NCBI GenBank assembly: GCA_025782575.1
Contig: JALGYY010000042.1
Coordinates: 1-64,000 of the forward strand
Direction: 5' to 3'
Length of the DNA stretch: 64,000 bases
Origin: a bacterium
GTDB taxonomy: Bacteria; Orphanbacterota; Orphanbacteria; Orphanbacterales; Orphanbacteraceae
The notes under the pieces were generated by a model. It was not told the origin of the DNA, ran no database searches, and was given only the letters and a program-made list of their open reading frames with translations. Within the stretch, counting starts at the first letter, position 1. Each line of letters begins with the position of its first letter. Shown here one piece after another: positions 49,913 through 62,255 of this stretch. The position numbers and the translations under genes are program-made.

Positions 49913-50314
49913 GTGAGCCGGACGAAAATGCGTAACTGGCGGCTGGCGGCGGCGATCGGCTGGACGGTTCTGATCTTTATCGGATCGTCGATCCCATCGA
50001 CCTCTCGCCAGATCGTCCCTTGGTTGCATTACGATAAAATCATTCACATCATCGAGTATGGCGTGTTCTCCTGGCTGTGGGGCCTTGTGCTCAGATCATC
50101 CAGGAACCCGACGGTAAGTACCCGAGCATGGATGATCGTCATTCCGGTCGGCCTCGTCTGGGCAGCGGGCGACGAGATATACCAGGGAACGGTAGGCCGG
50201 AGCAAGGACATCTTCGATTTCTATGCAGACGGGATCGGCCTTGCACTGGCCCAGTTGATTCAGACGCGTCGGTTCCGACGCAAAAAGGGAGTGGAAGAAG
50301 TTGGCGCGGTATAA
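49913..50314 (+). CDS. VanZ-family membrane protein
   Basis: A 133-residue protein with about four membrane helices. The VanZ-like pattern is clear: SSIPSTSRQIVPWLHYDKII, then HIIEYGVFSWLWG and GDEIYQGTVGRSKDIFDFYA near the C-terminus. GTG 49913 follows GGAGGATGACCC. The family's function is not settled, and membership does not imply glycopeptide resistance. Its 3' end overlaps hisS by 14 nt, so it is first gene of a vanZ-hisS-aspS operon. A weak TTGACG at 49779 could be part of its promoter. Confidence 0.85.
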   Translation: MSRTKMRNWRLAAAIGWTVLIFIGSSIPSTSRQIVPWLHYDKIIHIIEYGVFSWLWGLVLRSSRNPTVSTRAWMIVIPVGLVWAAGDEIYQGTVGRSKDIFDFYADGIGLALAQLIQTRRFRRKKGVEEVGAV

Positions 50315-51596
50315 GGTCCCACGCGGGACGAAAGACATTCTTCCTGCCGACATCCGGAGGTGGCGATTTCTGGAGCGGACGGTAAGAACCGTGATGGATC
50401 GATTCGGATACGAAGAGATTCGCACACCGGTCTTTGAAACGACGGAACTGTTCACGCGGTCGATCGGCACCGATACCGACATTGTCAAAAAGGAAATGTA
50501 TACCTTCGAGGATTTGAAGGGGCGAAGTCTCACACTTCGGCCGGAGGGAACGGCACCGGTGGCTCGTGCCTTCATCGAGAGCAACATGGCTCGAGAAAAA
50601 CCTCTCGCCAAACTTTTCTATATCGGTCCGATGTTTCGGCGTGAGCGCCCCCAGAAAGGGCGGTACAGGCAGTTTCATCAATTCGGCACGGAGGCAATCG
50701 GCTCACCTGAATCCTACGTGGACGCGGAGTCGATCGAGATTTTCTATGAAATCCTGCGGAGCCTCGGTCTTGATGGGCTCTCGGTCCGGCTCGGCTCTGT
50801 GGGGGACGGGAATTGCCGCCCCGGCTACGTCGACTCCCTGAGAGAGTATCTCCGGGAGCACGAAAGTGTGATGACCGATGATCAGCGGGAGCGGGCGGAG
50901 CGAAATCCCCTCCGCATTCTCGATAGCAATGATGAGAACCTCGCGCCGGTGATTGCGGGGGCGCCGTCAATTCTCGATGCACTCTGTGACGATTGCGCCG
51001 CCCATCTCGCAAAGGTGAAGCACTATCTGAATCAGGTTTCAATTCCCTTCACGCAGGAGTCGAGTGTGGTGCGGGGCCTCGATTACTACACCCGGACGGT
51101 ATTCGAGATACATCACGATCAACTGGGCGCCCAGAGCGCACTCGGTGGCGGTGGCCGCTATGATCGACTCGTGAGTGATCTCGGCGGTCGCGAAACCCCG
51201 GGGGTCGGATTCGCCGCCGGTATGGAGCGAATTATCACAGTTGCCGAAGAACTCGGTATCCCGTGGGAGGAGCGGGCGGGGGTTCGCCTGTTCGTGGCCC
51301 CGGTCGATTCCGAGGCGGAACCCGGGATTTTCCCGATCCTCAGCACCCTCCGGAAGCGGTGGTTCGCTGATGGCAACTACCAGACGAAGAATCTGAAGAC
51401 TGTATTGAAGCACGCCAATCGTGCGCGCGCCGACCTGCTGCTTCTTGTGGAAGGTAGTGCCGGCGGGGAATGCGCGGTTAGCGTGAAGAATATGAAATCC
51501 GGGGAGCAGACGACAGTCTCTCTCGAAAACATCATCGACGAGCTCGAGCCGTTGGCGGAACAAGCGCTTGCCGAGGCCGGGCGGGAGGAAAACTGA
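50301..51596 (+). CDS. hisS: histidyl-tRNA synthetase
   Basis: A 431-residue class II synthetase. Motif 1 region ADIRRWRFLERTVRTVMDRF, motif 2 GPMFRRERPQKGRYRQFHQF, the histidine-specific VVRGLDYYTRTVFEI and motif 3 GVGFAAGMERI are present, with a C-terminal anticodon-binding domain. Translation starts at TTG 50301 inside the vanZ gene, behind GGAGTGGAAG. It attaches histidine to tRNA-His in the cytoplasm. Gene order with aspS directly downstream is common in bacteria. Confidence 0.96.
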   Translation: MARYKVPRGTKDILPADIRRWRFLERTVRTVMDRFGYEEIRTPVFETTELFTRSIGTDTDIVKKEMYTFEDLKGRSLTLRPEGTAPVARAFIESNMAREKPLAKLFYIGPMFRRERPQKGRYRQFHQFGTEAIGSPESYVDAESIEIFYEILRSLGLDGLSVRLGSVGDGNCRPGYVDSLREYLREHESVMTDDQRERAERNPLRILDSNDENLAPVIAGAPSILDALCDDCAAHLAKVKHYLNQVSIPFTQESSVVRGLDYYTRTVFEIHHDQLGAQSALGGGGRYDRLVSDLGGRETPGVGFAAGMERIITVAEELGIPWEERAGVRLFVAPVDSEAEPGIFPILSTLRKRWFADGNYQTKNLKTVLKHANRARADLLLLVEGSAGGECAVSVKNMKSGEQTTVSLENIIDELEPLAEQALAEAGREEN

Positions 51597-51598
51597 AG

Positions 51599-53353
51599 AT
51601 GGAGTGGATCCGCACTCACACTTGCGGTGAGCTTCGCAACACAGACTCGGGCGGCGATACAATACTCATGGGATGGGTGCACCGGGTGCGCGACCAGGGG
51701 GGGATCCTGTTTATCGATCTACGTGATCGATTCGGCATGACCCAGGTTCTTGTCGAACCTGACGGCCCCGTATCGTTTGAAGAAGCGAGGGAGCTGAAGC
51801 GTGAGTATGTTGCCGCCGTGCGTGGTACCGTTCGGACCCGGCCGGGCGAGATGGCGAATCAGAATCTGCCGACGGGCGAAATCGAGGTGGTGGCGCGGGA
51901 GCTGCGAATTCTGAACAAATGCGAGACTCCTCCGTTCGTAGTGGAAGATGTGACTGATGCTTCGGAAGATGTGCGTCTTCAGTACCGGTTCATCGATCTG
52001 CGCCGGCCGGTGATGCAGAAGAGGATCGGTCTCCGCCATTCGGCGATGCAGTCAGCCCGCGAGTATCTGTCATCAAAGAGCTTTCTTGAAATCGAAACCC
52101 CCCTTCTCGTTCGTAACTCGCCCGAGGGGGCACGCGATTTTCTCGTGCCGAGCCGCGCAGCCGGGGGGCGGTTCTACTCGCTTCCCCAGTCACCTCAGAT
52201 CTATAAACAGATCCTGATGGTCTCCGGGTGTGATCGATACTTCCAGATCGCCAAGTGTCTCCGGGATGAGGACCTTCGTGCCGATCGCCAGCCGGAGTTC
52301 ACACAGATCGATATCGAACTCTCCTTCACCACGGAGAAACAGATCTTCAGTATTATGGAAGGGCTGATGAACGCCATCTGGAAAGGAACCGTCGACCGAG
52401 AGATTGAAACACCGTTCCCCGTACTTCCTTACAACGAGGCTATGGAGCGGTACGGGAGTGACAAGCCGGACACTCGATTCCATCTGGAGCTCGATGATGT
52501 GGGCGAGATGGCGGGGCGCTCGGAATTTCGAGCGTTTCGCTCTGTCATCGATGGTGGCGGCACCGTAAGAGCGATCACCGTTCCAGGCGGGGCGGCGTTC
52601 TCCAGAAAAGAGATCGATTCTCTGGAAGGGACCGCCAAAACATACGGCGCGGCAGGCCTGGCCTGGACCCGTATTAAAAAAGGAAAGCTGGACGGGGGAG
52701 TCGGCCGTTTCTTCGACTATGATGATTTCGTCCGGGCGGCGGATGCGAACGAGGGTGATCTCGTCGTTCTTGTCGCAGCCGATTGGAAGGTCGCCCTTAC
52801 CGCGCTCGGGCAGGTCAGACTTGTACTCGGGAAGAGACTTGATCTCATCGATCCTGATCAGTTGAATTTTTTATGGGTCAATCGATTCCCGCTGTTCGAA
52901 TGGGACGTAGACGGCAAGCGGTGGGAGCCGGCACATCATATGTTCACCATGCCGTACTCGGAGAGCATTCCTCTCCTGGAATCCGATCCGTCAAAAGTAC
53001 ATGCCCAATTATATGACACAGTTCTGAACGGAGTCGAGATCGCTTCCGGTTCCATCAGGTGCCATAATCCGGAGATTCAGCGTCGAATCATGGCGGTCGT
53101 CGGCATCGAAGGGGAAGAGGCGGATCGTCGCTTCGGGTTTCTGCTGAAGGCGCTCAGTTATGGGGCGCCTCCCCATGGCGGAATCGCATTCGGTCTCGAT
53201 CGCCTGATCGCGCTCCTGGCGGGGGTTGACTCGATTCGCGAAGTGATTCCGTTTCCGAAAACCACCAGCGGCCTCTCGCTCATGGACGGATCTCCGTCGA
53301 ACATCGATCCGTTACTTCTGAAAGAACTCGGCCTGAAGATCATCGAAGATTGA
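51599..53353 (+). CDS. aspS: aspartyl-tRNA synthetase (bacterial type)
   Basis: A 584-residue class II synthetase. It has the N-terminal OB-fold anticodon domain (1-110), the catalytic core with SPEGARDFLVPSR, LPQSPQIYKQILMV and PEFTQIDIELSF, the bacterial GAD insertion (about 290-400) and motif 3 GGIAFGLDRLIALLAG. The ATG begins two bases after the hisS stop, so the two are translated from one message. Whether it is discriminating or also acylates tRNA-Asn cannot be decided by eye; no gatCAB is in the window. Confidence 0.96.
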   Translation: MEWIRTHTCGELRNTDSGGDTILMGWVHRVRDQGGILFIDLRDRFGMTQVLVEPDGPVSFEEARELKREYVAAVRGTVRTRPGEMANQNLPTGEIEVVARELRILNKCETPPFVVEDVTDASEDVRLQYRFIDLRRPVMQKRIGLRHSAMQSAREYLSSKSFLEIETPLLVRNSPEGARDFLVPSRAAGGRFYSLPQSPQIYKQILMVSGCDRYFQIAKCLRDEDLRADRQPEFTQIDIELSFTTEKQIFSIMEGLMNAIWKGTVDREIETPFPVLPYNEAMERYGSDKPDTRFHLELDDVGEMAGRSEFRAFRSVIDGGGTVRAITVPGGAAFSRKEIDSLEGTAKTYGAAGLAWTRIKKGKLDGGVGRFFDYDDFVRAADANEGDLVVLVAADWKVALTALGQVRLVLGKRLDLIDPDQLNFLWVNRFPLFEWDVDGKRWEPAHHMFTMPYSESIPLLESDPSKVHAQLYDTVLNGVEIASGSIRCHNPEIQRRIMAVVGIEGEEADRRFGFLLKALSYGAPPHGGIAFGLDRLIALLAGVDSIREVIPFPKTTSGLSLMDGSPSNIDPLLLKELGLKIIED

Positions 53354-53379
53354 TGGCTAACTTGTAGGCAGGCATACGA

Positions 53380-55431
<2,052 letters not shown>

Positions 55432-55445
55432 GGAGTACCCACTGA

Positions 55446-57884
55446 CTAGCGAATCAGGGTCAGTTTCTGAGTGTCCACGGATTCGCCGGAACGGAGACGA
55501 TAGAAATATACTCCACTCGGCGCGGGACCGCCCGCATCGTTATTCCCATTCCAGGTGACTTCATGGCTCCCGCCCTCCCGCACACCGGAAACCAGAGTTC
55601 GTACCAGGCGCCCCGCGATGTCGTAGAGTTCAAGGGTCACTCTGCTGCGCTCCGCGATCTGAAAGCGGATCGAGGTTGACGGGTTGAAGGGGTTCGGCCG
55701 GTTGCCCATGAGAACGGTGCGGACGGGCGTCACGCTCCCGTTCGAGACGTCGCCCGAAGCTACGCTCGTAAATGTCGGCGGACCTTCGTAGACCGAGAAG
55801 TCGTCCACACCCGATTCCACAATCGAGTCATCTCCCTGGTCGGTGATGACGAATTTAACGAGGAACGTGGAAGTAAGTGGAACGAAGTCATTCACGGTGA
55901 ATTCATGATTACGCCACTGGGCGCCCAGATGGATGAGATTGGTCGTCAGCGAGTCAACTGTCGTCCAGCTGGATCCGCCGTCCGATGAAGCCTTTACTAC
56001 AAAAGCGTCACCATTGAAAGGGAACGGCCCAGCGTTTACGGAATGGAAACGCCAGTAGGATACGACAGGGTTGTCAGTTCCCGTAAGGTCGATGATAGGC
56101 GAGAGTAGGGATGTCGTGCCGTTCACCTCGTTCAGATCGACCGATTCGAAGAGATCGCCCCGCTCCGTGAAGAACGCATCTGTTCCGCTCCCGGGCGTAT
56201 GATCGAACGAGGGGACGACCCGCCCGCTCTCTTTGCCCAGAATGAGGGTCCGTTCCCAGATTCCATCGGTGGCGTTATCGCCCGGTGCGCCGATGGTCCA
56301 ACCGTTATCCGCTTCGAAGTCGTCCGAAAAGATCGCCGCTGTGAGAAAGAAATCGGTAGTTGTGGTCCCGCCATCAGAAACGACCGCCGGTTCCACCCCC
56401 GGGGTCCTTCCTAATACAGTTGCACGAACTTCCCAGCCCCCAATCGGAGAAGAGGGGAGTGAGTAGTTTCCGGAACCGTCCGTCGTGTCTGAGTATTCCT
56501 GAATGGGGACGATCGCCGGCCCGATCAGTTCGACGAATGCACCGGCAATGGGGGTGCCGCCGGTCGTCTTGACCGTACCGCTGATCGTTCCGGTCGGAAG
56601 AGGCGTCATGGCGACGGAGATCGTCGTATCCAGACCGGTCGTAAACGTAGTCGGAACGATCTCAGTCGCGTAGCCATGTCGTTCGAAGCGAATCGAGTGA
56701 CTGCCGGGCGTTTCGTGAATACTGAACAGTCCGTCGTCGAAACTGCGTTGGCTGAAGCCGACAGACGCGATCGAAATGCTCACATCGGCGAGGGGGGTTG
56801 CATCAAGGCTGGAGGAGACATCTCCCGACACGTTGCCGAACGATTCGTCATAAAAAATAGTGAAGAGGCCGTTCCGAATATCGCTCCCGTAAACCGCACC
56901 TGACGGAGCGTACGGGTAGATTCCCCAGCAGCCTTTGAAGCCGGTTGCCGTTGCGAGAAACGTGTCGTCAAAGCCGATTTCTACCGGGGCGGTCGGATCG
57001 GAAACATCGAGAAGCCGCATTCCCTCGGTGTAGTAGGAGATGAAGGCGACGTCTCCTCTGACGTGTACGTTGTGGATAATCGAACCGCTCGGTCCCGTTC
57101 GATAGGACGCCACTTCCGAGATATTCTGCAGATTGGTTACGTCATAGATACGAAGATCACCGTTTGCGGTTTCGTCGGTTGTCAGCACATACTGGCCGTT
57201 GTCGGTCGGCCAGACATTGTGAGTCGAACCACCCGGAGTACTTCTTGCGCCAATCGGCACCGGGTTCGAGGGAGTGGATACGTCCCACATACGCAATTGT
57301 CCCGAGCCGATAGCGCCTCCATAAAGGACGCCGTCACGCGCCATGATATCGTGCAGGTATGGACTCGAAATCAGTCCGACTTCCACCGGGTTGACCGGAT
57401 CGGAAAGATCGAGAATATGAGTGCCGCCTGATGCGCCGCAAACATAGGCGTGACCGGCAGCCGTGTCGATATAGACATTGTGGGCAGACGTGAAAGTCGC
57501 TGTATACGTGCTGACAAGTGTCGGATTATCCGGGTCTGACAGATCGATTATCTGGAGTCCCTCTCCCGTACCGCCACCCTCGGTCGTGACATAGCAGTAG
57601 TCCCGATAGACTTTGGCGTCCCGCCAGGACGACTTGGGTCCGCCGACGAAGCCGGTGTACCGAGGGGAAGACGGAATAGTCATGTCGTAGAACGCCGTGC
57701 CCCATTTGGTGCCGATAATGCAGTACTCGTCTCCTCCCGGGGCGGTGTAGCCCCAGATGTCCGCGTACGCGATGAATTGGTTGGTGCGCGACTCGAGTCG
57801 CACATTCTTCAAGTCGTAAGCATCTACACTTGCTCCTGAGAGCAATACCAATCCGAGGACCGCATACTTTATCGATCGACGCAT
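55446..57884 (-). CDS. choice-of-anchor B / LVIVD repeat secreted protein with FlgD-like tail
   Basis: About 812 residues from ATG 57884, which has AAAGGGAG upstream; a TTG five codons earlier contains that site. Signal peptide (ending GASVDA), then a beta-propeller of LVIVD-type repeats to about 370 ([52 protein letters not shown]). Two carboxypeptidase-regulatory-like beta-sandwiches follow ([40 protein letters not shown]), then a jelly-roll region and the C-terminal sorting-type module ([32 protein letters not shown], ending TQKLTLIR). It should be exported to the cell surface. It lies 14 nt before the DUF255 gene. Confidence 0.88.
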   Translation of the reverse strand: MRRSIKYAVLGLVLLSGASVDAYDLKNVRLESRTNQFIAYADIWGYTAPGGDEYCIIGTKWGTAFYDMTIPSSPRYTGFVGGPKSSWRDAKVYRDYCYVTTEGGGTGEGLQIIDLSDPDNPTLVSTYTATFTSAHNVYIDTAAGHAYVCGASGGTHILDLSDPVNPVEVGLISSPYLHDIMARDGVLYGGAIGSGQLRMWDVSTPSNPVPIGARSTPGGSTHNVWPTDNGQYVLTTDETANGDLRIYDVTNLQNISEVASYRTGPSGSIIHNVHVRGDVAFISYYTEGMRLLDVSDPTAPVEIGFDDTFLATATGFKGCWGIYPYAPSGAVYGSDIRNGLFTIFYDESFGNVSGDVSSSLDATPLADVSISIASVGFSQRSFDDGLFSIHETPGSHSIRFERHGYATEIVPTTFTTGLDTTISVAMTPLPTGTISGTVKTTGGTPIAGAFVELIGPAIVPIQEYSDTTDGSGNYSLPSSPIGGWEVRATVLGRTPGVEPAVVSDGGTTTTDFFLTAAIFSDDFEADNGWTIGAPGDNATDGIWERTLILGKESGRVVPSFDHTPGSGTDAFFTERGDLFESVDLNEVNGTTSLLSPIIDLTGTDNPVVSYWRFHSVNAGPFPFNGDAFVVKASSDGGSSWTTVDSLTTNLIHLGAQWRNHEFTVNDFVPLTSTFLVKFVITDQGDDSIVESGVDDFSVYEGPPTFTSVASGDVSNGSVTPVRTVLMGNRPNPFNPSTSIRFQIAERSRVTLELYDIAGRLVRTLVSGVREGGSHEVTWNGNNDAGGPAPSGVYFYRLRSGESVDTQKLTLIR

Positions 57885-57983
57885 GAATCTCCCTTTCAAA
57901 GGTCAGCAATATAGTCTGTTCTCGGGAATCCGTAATCGGAACGGAGAGAAACGGGGGAGGATACTCCATCCACATCCGTCGCT

Positions 57984-58012
57984 ATTCTAACAAATTATGG
58001 TGATCAGGGCAA
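57984..58012 (-). promoter_or_regulatory. sigma70-type promoter for the choice-of-anchor B gene
   Basis: On the minus strand TTGCCC (58012-58007), 17-nt spacer, TAGAAT (57989-57984). The -10 matches five of six positions and the -35 four of six. The leader to ATG 57884 would be about 93 nt. Confidence 0.5.
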
Positions 58013-58042
58013 GTGAGGGAGTGGCCTCACCCCATAAGCGCC

Positions 58043-58759
58043 CTATGGGCCGCCGGTCAGCCGAAGTCGCCCGATCGTGCTCAGGATCTTCCAGCCTGCG
58101 AGGACTGTACCCTTGAACGTCCCGCTAATTTTTGAGGTGCCGATGCGCTTACGGTACGTTACCGGAATCTCCACCACCTGCAGTCCGCATTGGATGGCCC
58201 TTACCTGCATCTCAACGGTCCAGCCGTAATCCCTGTCTTTCATTCCTATTTTCGCGAGCGCTTCGCTGCGGACCGCACGAAACGGCCCGAGATCGGTGGT
58301 GTGATGTCCCCAGAGTGACCGGATGAGCATGGCGGCAAGCCAGTTCCCGAAGCGTTGCGGCGGGGTGAGTGCTCCCTTTTCCGCATGGCCGAGAACTCGC
58401 GACCCGATGACGAGATCGGCCCCCCCCGCAATGCGATCAAGAAGTGCGTATGCTTCATCGGGTTGATCGGATCGATCGGCATCGGCGAATAAGATGACGT
58501 CCACATCTTCGAGGGCACTGAGCGCAGCGAGACAGGCGGCGCCGTAGCCGCGCTCCGGTTCCGGAACGACCCGTGCGCCTGAGCTCTCGGCGACGTTGGC
58601 CGTGTCGTCGGTCGAGGCGTTATCACAGACTACGAGATCGTCCAGCAGGGGGGAGTCGTGATCGCCGCGGAGCCCCAGGAAATCCGAGACTACAAGCCCC
58701 ACGGACCGCTCTTCGTTCAGCGCGGGAATCACTCCGCCGATGCGATATCCTTGATACAT
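58043..58759 (-). CDS. family 2 glycosyltransferase (polyprenyl-phosphate glycosyltransferase-like)
   Basis: A 238-residue GT2 enzyme. Motifs are VIPALNEERSVG (10-21), VVCDNASTDDTA, the metal-binding FADADRSDQPDEAY and RKRIGTSKISGTFKG near the C-terminus, as in dolichyl/polyprenyl-phosphate mannose or glucose synthases. No C-terminal membrane domain follows. It probably loads a sugar onto a lipid carrier at the cytoplasmic face. Its ATG shares one base with the stop codon of the upstream GT-C gene, which may use the product. Confidence 0.88.
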   Translation of the reverse strand: MYQGYRIGGVIPALNEERSVGLVVSDFLGLRGDHDSPLLDDLVVCDNASTDDTANVAESSGARVVPEPERGYGAACLAALSALEDVDVILFADADRSDQPDEAYALLDRIAGGADLVIGSRVLGHAEKGALTPPQRFGNWLAAMLIRSLWGHHTTDLGPFRAVRSEALAKIGMKDRDYGWTVEMQVRAIQCGLQVVEIPVTYRKRIGTSKISGTFKGTVLAGWKILSTIGRLRLTGGP

Positions 58760-60174
58760 CAGACGGGAGCTCGATCGGTCAGATCATCATCTTCTGCTGT
58801 GGAAGGATCCACTACCGCAACGCCGAAGTCATGCCGGCGGAGATCCCAGAGCATGAAAAACAGGACAGGAAGAATAGAGGCGAGCTGGAGCGCCTGATTT
58901 TCGATCCAGCCCTGGCCGATTCGTTCGGCGATTAGGATTTCATATGTAAATGGAATTGTGGCGGTCCATAGCAGGAATGCCCTTGCGTACCTTACGGCAA
59001 GGAGCGGGAGAAGCCAGGTGAGATACCACGGGTGAATCGTCGGTTGGACCAGGAGAAATGCACCGAGTGTCCAGAGAGTAACGGCCGATGGGGCGGCCCC
59101 GCTCAGGATTGCGGCCAGACCACCTCCCAAAACGATAAGGGTGATAATCAGCCTGCCCCGGCGTTTTTCGAGAACCGTGCCGGGATCGAACAGTCGATTC
59201 CATTCCTCCCGTTCGATTCGATCCGGTGCGGCGGCCCACGCGTCCACGTGCAGAAGGCGGTGAATGACGCCGTTAAATTCCCATTCCGCCTGATAGAGCG
59301 TCAGAGATTCGATAGCGGAGCGCCCGGAGGATGAATAGGGAACACAGAGAACGATTGCGGTTAACGTTGCGGCCAGGACTCTCTTCCATTTACCTCGCAG
59401 GGCGATAAACCCGATCGCCACCGGCAGGGCGACCAGTTTTGTAAGGACGGCTGCGGCAAATGCGATGCCTGACGCGGCTCGTCGGTGAAGCAGAATAAAT
59501 CCCGATGTAGCGGCCAGCAATCCGACTCCTGCCGCATCGACATGTCCTGATCCGTAAAACTCGACGACGGCGAGCGGCGACCAGCCGTAGACCAGAAATG
59601 CAGCCCCTCTGCCCTTTTTGTAGAGAGCATAGGCAAGCACGGCGGCACCGGCCAGTTCGACCAGTAGAAGTGTGAGTTTCCAGGGGAGAACGGGGTGGGA
59701 ATTCTCCGGATCGATCACGAGACCGAGTCGATTGGAAGCGAGGGCGAGGATCTGCGAAGCGGGTGGGTAGATCGTCTTCAGATCGGGGTGGTTTATTTTC
59801 GGCCATACATGTTCATCGACAAGTCCGGATACTTCCGGTGCGGTGGGGGCGTAAATATAGGGATTCAGGCCGGCCGCCTGAACGCGACCGTCCCAAATGC
59901 TTCGGTAAGCATCATCGGATAGGCTCGGAATCAGGGGAAGCATGGTCAGACGAAAGACCACCGCAATCAGGAATATCGCTACCATTTCAGCGCGACGGGG
60001 GTGGATCCATTTGCGGATTGCATGGTGGGCGATAAAAAAGTGAATCGTGCCCCCTGCTACCAGAATCCACATCCAGCGAAACGCGTCGAGTGCCGGTGAG
60101 AGCTCGAAGTATCCGCAGAGAAGAGCCAGCTCGAGGGCGATTGCCCCCAGCCATATGAAGATGCCGCTTTTCAT
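58759..60174 (-). CDS. GT-C-type polyprenyl-sugar mannosyltransferase-like membrane protein
   Basis: About 471 residues from ATG 60174, chosen because GAGG precedes it and the first membrane helix begins there; the frame is open to 60324. There are about ten membrane helices. The first external loop has SLSDDAYRSIWDGRVQAAGL followed by NPYIYAPTAPE and NHPDLKTIYPPASQ, a pattern of the DUF2029/AlgL-like mannosyltransferase group that uses polyprenyl-phosphate sugars. WYLTWLLPLLAVRYARAFL lies near the C-terminus. It is coupled by a one-base overlap (TGATG) to the GT2 gene that could make its donor. Confidence 0.82.
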   Translation of the reverse strand: MKSGIFIWLGAIALELALLCGYFELSPALDAFRWMWILVAGGTIHFFIAHHAIRKWIHPRRAEMVAIFLIAVVFRLTMLPLIPSLSDDAYRSIWDGRVQAAGLNPYIYAPTAPEVSGLVDEHVWPKINHPDLKTIYPPASQILALASNRLGLVIDPENSHPVLPWKLTLLLVELAGAAVLAYALYKKGRGAAFLVYGWSPLAVVEFYGSGHVDAAGVGLLAATSGFILLHRRAASGIAFAAAVLTKLVALPVAIGFIALRGKWKRVLAATLTAIVLCVPYSSSGRSAIESLTLYQAEWEFNGVIHRLLHVDAWAAAPDRIEREEWNRLFDPGTVLEKRRGRLIITLIVLGGGLAAILSGAAPSAVTLWTLGAFLLVQPTIHPWYLTWLLPLLAVRYARAFLLWTATIPFTYEILIAERIGQGWIENQALQLASILPVLFFMLWDLRRHDFGVAVVDPSTAEDDDLTDRAPV

Positions 60175-60687
60175 GAAGGAGAATCCTCGACTGATTGTTC
60201 CCGGTTCGATGCCATTCTCGGTGAAGCCTCCCATCCACGCAAGCCGATTCGGCGACCAGACAGATCGGCCTGACCGCCAGATATTTGCTGCCAGTGAGTG
60301 AAAGATATAGGCGGTCTTCGACACTCATTCCTGTACAGTTCGAATTTAGTGGTGGCGAGCTTACTCGCGAGGCTTGCCTCGCATTCACCCTTTCGCTAGA
60401 CTCTGCCGGGATCAGGATGCACTTCCCCGAGTGGGAGAGCAGCCGGGCCTTCTGCAGCGCGCAGCCCGCCCGAGATTTGGGTTCGCCCCCGTTTCCGGCC
60501 ATTACCGGTAGCGGGAGGAACGAGGAGGCTTGACCCCTGGTGAGATTAATCGAGAAGGCAATACAGAGGCGCATCCATCGCGATGATTGGCAGATGATAT
60601 CGGCGCAACTACCAGCAGAATATAGGGTTCGGGTACCCGGACCATTTCGGAAATTAACCGGACGTCTCGATTCGAAGGCCCGCGCAA
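60175..60687. other. divergent intergenic region between glycosyltransferase genes
   Basis: About 510 bases without a gene I can support. It holds a short perfect hairpin, GCGAGGC-TT-GCCTCGC (60367-60382). It must contain promoters for both flanking genes, but no convincing -35/-10 pair was found. Part of it (60175-60324) may be coding if the GT-C protein starts further upstream. Confidence 0.5.
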
Positions 60688-62139
60688 ATGGATAGCTGGG
60701 GTTCGCTCATCGCCGGAGTTTATGCTGCATCGCTTTTTCTCCTTGCCGCATTCGGTGTTCATCGTTATCTGCTACTCGCTCTCTATATTAAGCACCGCCG
60801 AAACAATTCGCGACAGGAGTGGAACGACGACTTCACTCCCCCTGTCACGATCCAGCTCCCGATTTACAATGAGAAATACGTGGTCGAGCGACTCTTGGAA
60901 TCAGTCGCTCTGATTCGCTACCCGGCCGGGAAAATGGAAATCCAGGTTCTTGACGATTCCACCGATGAGACTGCCCAGCGTCTGGAGGAGATTGTAGAAC
61001 GACTCCAGGGGAAGGGGCATGACATCAAGTACATCCATCGATCCGATCGCCAGGGGTACAAGGCAGGGGCATTGCAGGCCGGTCTGGAAACCGCCAGCGG
61101 AGAATTAGTGGCCGTTTTTGACGCCGATTTCACGCCTGATCCGAGTTTTCTCGAAGACGTGGTCCCGCAGTTTCAGAATGAAGATGTAGGCATGGTGCAG
61201 ACGAGATGGTCCCACATCAATCGGAATCATTCTCTTCTCACCCGGATTCAGTCAATCCTGTTGGATGGTCACTTCATAATCGAGCACAGCGCTCGAAGCA
61301 GGTCGGGACGATTCTTCAATTTCAACGGCACGGCGGGCATCTGGAGGAAAGAGGCGATACAGTCGGCGGGGGGATGGCAGGCGGATACGCTGACCGAGGA
61401 TCTTGACCTCAGCTACCGGGCCCAGCTGAAGGGGTGGAAGTTCATCTATCTGGAGGATGTGACGTCTCCGGCTGAACTCCCGGTCGAGATGAACGCTTAC
61501 AAGAGTCAGCAGCACCGGTGGGCAAAAGGCTCGATCCAAACCGCACTCAAGTTGTTGCCGACGATCTGGAGGAGCCCGCTACCGTTCAAGGTGAAGGCAG
61601 AAGCGACGGTTCATTTATCTAATAATATCGCTTACGCGATCATGGTTGTTCCTGCGTTCCTGATGCTTCCCATGCTTATGCTGCACGCATCCAACGAAGT
61701 TTTTCGTGTGTTCTTCATCTATTCGCTCGTCTGGTTTGCATCGACGATTTCTGTTGTAGTATTTTATCTGTCAGCCGAATGGCGTGCCACGGGCCAGATT
61801 CGACGCCATCTTGCCATGCTTCCCTGTCTGATGTCGCTCGGGATCGGCATGTCGCTGAACAACGCCCGCGCTGTGTTCGAGGCGCTGGCTAGAAAGCATA
61901 CGCCCTTTCTAAGGACTCCGAAGTACGCGGTCGTCGAGAGTGGCTCGGGGTGGAAGAGAAAAAGCTATCGCGGCCGGTTTTCGGTACTATCCCTTCTCGA
62001 GGTGGCGCTCGCCTTGTACTTCATGGTTTCTGTGGTTTATGCGTTCTACTGGCATCTCTATCTTGCTGTGCCGATTCTACTACTCTTCCTCTTCGGATTT
62101 TCCTACGTGGGGGGATTGTCGATTTTTCAACGCGCCTGA
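60688..62139 (+). CDS. processive-type family 2 glycosyltransferase (cellulose synthase-like)
   Basis: A 483-residue membrane enzyme: one N-terminal helix, a cytoplasmic GT2 domain and about four C-terminal helices. The catalytic signature is complete: LDDSTDETA (first Asp), FDADFTPDPSF (DxD), LTEDLDLSYRAQLKGW (TED) and the product-binding QQHRW. This arrangement is that of CslA/BcsA-like beta-glycan synthases such as glucomannan synthases. It would polymerise or transfer sugar from a nucleotide donor and move the chain across the membrane. No PilZ domain is present. GAAGG precedes the ATG by about 10 bases. Confidence 0.9.
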   Translation: MDSWGSLIAGVYAASLFLLAAFGVHRYLLLALYIKHRRNNSRQEWNDDFTPPVTIQLPIYNEKYVVERLLESVALIRYPAGKMEIQVLDDSTDETAQRLEEIVERLQGKGHDIKYIHRSDRQGYKAGALQAGLETASGELVAVFDADFTPDPSFLEDVVPQFQNEDVGMVQTRWSHINRNHSLLTRIQSILLDGHFIIEHSARSRSGRFFNFNGTAGIWRKEAIQSAGGWQADTLTEDLDLSYRAQLKGWKFIYLEDVTSPAELPVEMNAYKSQQHRWAKGSIQTALKLLPTIWRSPLPFKVKAEATVHLSNNIAYAIMVVPAFLMLPMLMLHASNEVFRVFFIYSLVWFASTISVVVFYLSAEWRATGQIRRHLAMLPCLMSLGIGMSLNNARAVFEALARKHTPFLRTPKYAVVESGSGWKRKSYRGRFSVLSLLEVALALYFMVSVVYAFYWHLYLAVPILLLFLFGFSYVGGLSIFQRA

Positions 62140-62255
62140 ACAGCGATGGCGAATTTGTCATCGGGACCGCCTTGGGTTACAGTCACACCTGATCGAATGT
62201 CTGCTCCCCTCAAAACCTCTCCATCGCCTGGCCGATTGAGCTGGAGATCGTCACT

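Noticed and set aside
49913-50314. Glycopeptide resistance gene, because of the VanZ match
   Set aside because: VanZ-family membership alone does not imply resistance; no vanHAX or related genes are present and the gene heads an operon with hisS and aspS.
57900-58042. GTGAGG...CCTCAC and GCCCTATGGGC hairpins as a terminator for the glycosyltransferase gene
   Set aside because: The stems are short and no T tract follows on the minus strand, so termination is not supported.
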